From: Coriobacteriales bacterium
GTDB taxonomy: Bacteria > Actinomycetota > Coriobacteriia > Coriobacteriales > UBA8131
Direction of reading: 5' to 3'
NCBI GenBank assembly: GCA_031268525.1
Contig: JAIRXA010000085.1
Span: forward strand, 1 to 34,759
DNA length: 34,759 bases
The stretch's first letter is position 1. The number at the start of each line of letters is the position of its first letter. The position numbers were made by a program, and so were the translations under genes. Shown here piece after piece: positions 31,481-34,759 of the stretch. A model generated the notes under the pieces. It saw only the letters and a list, made by a program, of their open reading frames with translations, was not told the DNA's origin and ran no database searches.

Positions 31481-34470
31481 GAGTTCCTCGCAGGAGTCTG
31501 CTCACGTCGTTCCAACTCGTCTTTTGCTGCTGTGCTTCGATAATCCACCTTGAGATCGATATCGCGTAATTGCGGCAACTCGTCAATGTGCAACCCGGGT
31601 CTCTCGTTGTTGTTTCTTGCTGGGTTCTGGTCTGTTTCATTCAACATTTGGACTTTAAAGTCCTCTTGCGGAGAAACTGAAGTAAGGCCGTGAACGAGAC
31701 AGAACGCGAACTCAACAAAACCTTTTAGCTTGTCCCCAAACCAAGGATTAATGAGTTTAGAACTATCGATATGAACAGCAAAGGCATCTTCGCCACAACC
31801 GTGCGCATTATTGTGAGCGCCTATTCCAACGGGTCTGGATACCGTCAAGCCTCGTATTGCACATTCAAAAATGTAAAGCGAGAGGGTGTTTTGCTCTACA
31901 AAATCCACTGATGAGCCAGCCACAAAAGCCATGGCCAGAGAGTGTGGGTTTTTGGTAGCGGACCCTGCATCTGAAGCCATGAATTTGCAATCTCGTATCA
32001 TCAGAGATGAAACACGCCCACCGAGAAGAAGCATCCCTCCCGTTTGGCTGCGAACAGTTCCAGCATTAGGATCGATTTGTTGTGAGGGAATGGCTGCAAC
32101 TCCTGATGTCAAGGAATAGAGGAGCATGGATGCCGCACTGTCCTTGTGAATCCCGCGATAATAATAAAGTGGCTCCATAGTCTTCTCGTCTGCTGGAACA
32201 TAAAAGGATGGCAGGCCGTTTTCGCGCATGTCCTGGATGCCTTCCTCGGAGAAACTGCCTGTCACATCATCTGTGTCGACCTCGCCGAGGATCGTACAAT
32301 GATCAAATACAGCGCCATCCAAGAGACAATTGACAAAGACCACTCCTTCAAAACAACAATCATGGAACTTTGACGAGCTGAAATCACAGTTTGTGAATAT
32401 TGTGTTGCGGAAAACAGCGCCTACAAATTCCGATAAGCGCCACCTCAGGTTAACCAGATGTGTCGTCTTGCCGTTATCTGAGCAAAACACATCAAACGTC
32501 TTGCTGAGGTCGCCTTGATTGAAACGCCCCCATACTCTACGTTCACCAAGCATTGCAGTAAATGAAGCAATATCAATGCTTGGGTCAACGTCTGGATTAT
32601 TGTTTCTGCTCCAAGCTGTTAAGGCTCGCCCTAACCCATCATGCGCAAAACGGACCGTTGGACTCTCTTTGCCGGTGACAAGGCAGATTTTGGTCTCTTT
32701 AAGCCATAGTGCAGCAAACACAAAGCCTTTAATTTGCTCAATTAATACAGAGCGTGGGTCACAGGCAAACATTGCTCCTGACGAAACATCATAGGGGTCC
32801 TCGAGCCAAGGCACACGATCTATGCCTGTGAGTTGTGCCGCTTCTTTTGGTAAGGCTTCTCCCATCGCGCCCAAAACAGTCTCTTGACCAGCGCTGAGCA
32901 GGAGGGAGCTTGCTCTTTGTTTTGCGCTAGGGGCATCAACATCTTCCATCTCTCTAAGGGCGTCGTCCCATATGGTTTTGAGTATGTCTTGCCACTTTTG
33001 GACAGCCTCATCGGAGCCGTCTGGCGTTCTTGAAAGTAGAGCGATTTCCTTGCCATAAGAGTCCCTGAACAATTTGTTAAGCTCAACGGATCGCTTATAG
33101 TCATCACTCTTGAGGGGTTGCGTTATTCTCCTCAAATGCTCGCGAACCATTGGTTCAACGGTACCAACGCTGATATCGGGGATATCCTTCGCGGCAAGCG
33201 CACAGTGTTGTAACTTCTGATCTATGGTGGCAGAGAATCCTGCACCCGAAATGTGTTCAGCAAATGATGTCAGCTTGGTAGCCATCTCATCAAAACTGTC
33301 TTGCGAATCTATGACCATATCGAAGAAGCCATCAATATCATGTGCGATTGATTCTCGAAGACCGTCGCGCTCATCGCGTACTGTTTTTACCTGCAAAGCG
33401 TTTGGGCTTTTTTCGATGGCCTGACGCACCGACGACAAACTGAGCCACCAGGAGAAGTCTTCAAACTCATCAAGACTGCCCTGAGAATTGATGGCCCTGT
33501 CGAAAAAGTCATCAAAACAATAAAGTGCTAAATGGAGCAGATGTTCTCTTGTTATTATTGTTCGCGTATTTTCAAAACGTTTATTGGCAGTCCAATAGAG
33601 AGCGTACAGTACTGCCTGTAGGCTGAGCAGCCAAGAAGAGTCCATCAGCTTTTCTGAGTTGTAAAATGTTTTAAAAAGCACATTCGCAACATCCCCTTCT
33701 GTTGCAAGCTCACCAGCACTATCCCTATCCTGCCCTACTTTATCAGGAGTCCCCAATGCGCCACTATTATTAATAATCCTCTCGATTGCATTTTTATCGG
33801 TAATGGGAAAGAGCCGAAACGTATCGAAGCTGCAGGCCCTCAGTTTTGCCATGATGTCCTTCAGCTTATAGTCGTATTCAGAGCGTAGAGACACAACGAT
33901 CTTCAAGCTGAAATTTCGATTGATATACGACAGCCAGTCAGAAAACAGATCTACCTCTCTTATGGTAGAGTGTCTGATGAACTCCTCAAATTGATCGAGA
34001 ATCAATACGGGTATCCCCTCAAAATCGCAAAGCGTTCTGGCAAGCCCGTACTTTGGGTCCTTGCCCATCTCGTCTGTCAGCCATCTTCTATTTTCCTCAT
34101 TAAACTGCCCAAGAAAAATGCTCTCGATATAGTGCTCAAACCCTTCGCTCCTTATTTTCTGTATCTCTTCGCGCCCTCCCCAATTGGAACAGAAAAATGG
34201 GACAAACTGGTATTTTTCCATCACAGTGCGCAAACCAACTTGAAGAAACGACGATTTTCCGACGCCTGATTCGCCATGAAGTACAACAAGACTGTTGTCA
34301 TCCAGAGAATACATAAATTTATCGAGGTCGTTACCGCGGCCCTCAAACGGCTTACCTTCCTCGTAATCCTTCAGGTCCAAGGGTCTTGGACCTGGCCATG
34401 GACACTCAGATTCAATGCAGTTAACAGCGTCGCGCCACAGCTGCAGTGGGCTGCTTGTGCAATCAGACAT
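31477..34470 (-). CDS. STAND-type NTPase (nSTAND1-like) with pentapeptide-like repeats
   Basis: The 997-residue protein begins with the STAND entry motif CPWPGPRPL (23-31), PFEGRGNDL, Walker A LHGESGVGKSSF (64-75), Walker B VLILDQFEEF (155-164) and the sensor-like VVSLRSEYD (192-200). These are typical of nSTAND1 switch ATPases found in bacterial defence and signalling. A segment VRFAHDGLGRAL near 606 fits the end of the helical region. Residues about 678-730 form pentapeptide-like repeats with every fifth position hydrophobic (FRNTIFTNCDFSSSKFHDCC). The last 265 residues are unrecognised and may be the effector or ligand-sensing part. The start at 34470 has AAGGAG seven bases upstream; the longer frame to 34500 overlaps the previous gene. 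Confidence 0.82.
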   Translation of the reverse strand: MSDCTSSPLQLWRDAVNCIESECPWPGPRPLDLKDYEEGKPFEGRGNDLDKFMYSLDDNSLVVLHGESGVGKSSFLQVGLRTVMEKYQFVPFFCSNWGGREEIQKIRSEGFEHYIESIFLGQFNEENRRWLTDEMGKDPKYGLARTLCDFEGIPVLILDQFEEFIRHSTIREVDLFSDWLSYINRNFSLKIVVSLRSEYDYKLKDIMAKLRACSFDTFRLFPITDKNAIERIINNSGALGTPDKVGQDRDSAGELATEGDVANVLFKTFYNSEKLMDSSWLLSLQAVLYALYWTANKRFENTRTIITREHLLHLALYCFDDFFDRAINSQGSLDEFEDFSWWLSLSSVRQAIEKSPNALQVKTVRDERDGLRESIAHDIDGFFDMVIDSQDSFDEMATKLTSFAEHISGAGFSATIDQKLQHCALAAKDIPDISVGTVEPMVREHLRRITQPLKSDDYKRSVELNKLFRDSYGKEIALLSRTPDGSDEAVQKWQDILKTIWDDALREMEDVDAPSAKQRASSLLLSAGQETVLGAMGEALPKEAAQLTGIDRVPWLEDPYDVSSGAMFACDPRSVLIEQIKGFVFAALWLKETKICLVTGKESPTVRFAHDGLGRALTAWSRNNNPDVDPSIDIASFTAMLGERRVWGRFNQGDLSKTFDVFCSDNGKTTHLVNLRWRLSEFVGAVFRNTIFTNCDFSSSKFHDCCFEGVVFVNCLLDGAVFDHCTILGEVDTDDVTGSFSEEGIQDMRENGLPSFYVPADEKTMEPLYYYRGIHKDSAASMLLYSLTSGVAAIPSQQIDPNAGTVRSQTGGMLLLGGRVSSLMIRDCKFMASDAGSATKNPHSLAMAFVAGSSVDFVEQNTLSLYIFECAIRGLTVSRPVGIGAHNNAHGCGEDAFAVHIDSSKLINPWFGDKLKGFVEFAFCLVHGLTSVSPQEDFKVQMLNETDQNPARNNNERPGLHIDELPQLRDIDLKVDYRSTAAKDELERREQTPARNS

Positions 34471-34471
34471 T

Positions 34472-34749
34472 TTAGCGCTCCTTACTCGAACAGCTGGCAA
34501 AGGGACTATAGTTCACAATAGTCCAATTGCCCTCGTCGGCATCAGAAACAGCCGCCTCCAGGTGCTCAATATAGTGTTCTATTGCTGGCGTAAACTCGTT
34601 AGTATTGCTTTCAACGGTGTCGAGCTCCGACCAGCGTAGTAATTCGGTAGCTCGAGGTGAGAGATCGCTATTGTTGATCACCACCCCGATTTTTGTCGGC
34701 CCGAGGTAGTTATTCTTCCTCAGCATTGGAGTAATCAGTTGGGAGATGA
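34472..34749 (-). CDS. C-terminal end of an unrecognised protein (truncated at the window edge)
   Basis: The frame is open to the right edge and ends at 34472, two bases before the NTPase start, so the two genes probably share a transcript. About 92 genuine residues are visible, including MLRKNNYLGPTKIGVVINNS and WSELDTVESNTNEF. An ATG at 34726 exists, but the frame continues upstream of it, so the gene is likely longer. No family is recognised. The last ten bases of the window (34750-34759) match sequencing adapter and should not be translated. Confidence 0.6.
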
Positions 34750-34759
34750 AGATCGGAAG
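34750..34759. other. Probable untrimmed sequencing adapter
   Basis: The window ends in AGATCGGAAG, identical to the first ten bases of the common Illumina TruSeq adapter. Chance identity at this exact position is about one in a million. It is most likely an assembly end artefact. Confidence 0.75.

Overview
The window looks like chromosomal DNA of a high-GC, Gram-positive, anaerobic bacterium. The anaerobic signs are a glycyl radical enzyme and a FeoA/FeoB ferrous iron pair. The gatCAB operon and a DUF4491 gene fit an actinomycete, perhaps of class Coriobacteriia, but that placement is inference because no rRNA or other phylogenetic marker is present.

Positions 1-8.0 kb are housekeeping. On the minus strand: 5' part of feoB, feoA, a large glycyl radical enzyme, a DUF47/PhoU-like protein, and gatB-gatA-gatC joined by ATGA overlaps. 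One small plus-strand DUF4491 membrane protein lies between. A perfect 8-6-8 palindrome of DtxR/IdeR type stands before feoA. FeoB and the glycyl radical enzyme both carry low-complexity insertions.

Positions 8.2-12 kb are accessory: a zinc-ribbon membrane protein with five near-identical DUF5050 repeats, a radical SAM/SPASM remnant that has lost its middle, a HEXXH metallopeptidase, and a membrane-anchored DUF6273-like protein that appears to lack the end of its domain.

Positions 12-25.6 kb hold a regulated conflict or stress island. A minus-strand operon encodes the TerY-P triad (TerY-like vWA protein, PP2C phosphatase, divergent membrane kinase with zinc ribbon). It continues into a VTT membrane protein and three very small genes: a 55-residue protein, a 49-residue protein made of four DnaJ-type CxxCxGxG motifs, and a 30-residue double-CxxC zinc ribbon. 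Divergently on the plus strand lie a 1048-residue SNF2-type helicase (the helicase half of DarB/LtrC-like antirestriction proteins), a MoxR-like AAA+ ATPase and a HEXXH-vWA protein, all overlapping. A minus-strand operon then encodes a HerA/VirD4-like ATPase, a DUF5663 plus YbjN-like protein and a second YbjN-like protein.

Positions 25.6-34.8 kb look more AT-rich and carry a second signalling module. On the plus strand: an unrecognised 697-residue protein, a HEPN/DUF4145-like plus pseudokinase protein, and an apparently active protein kinase. On the minus strand: the end of an unknown gene, a 997-residue STAND-type NTPase with pentapeptide-like repeats, and a nitroreductase-like protein.

My reading is that two kinase/phosphatase switches (TerY-P, and kinase-pseudokinase) control DNA-acting or remodelling ATPases (SNF2, MoxR-vWA, HerA) in a defence or stress island. 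The functional link is inference from gene order. The last ten bases match the start of the common Illumina adapter, so the right end is probably a contig end with untrimmed adapter.
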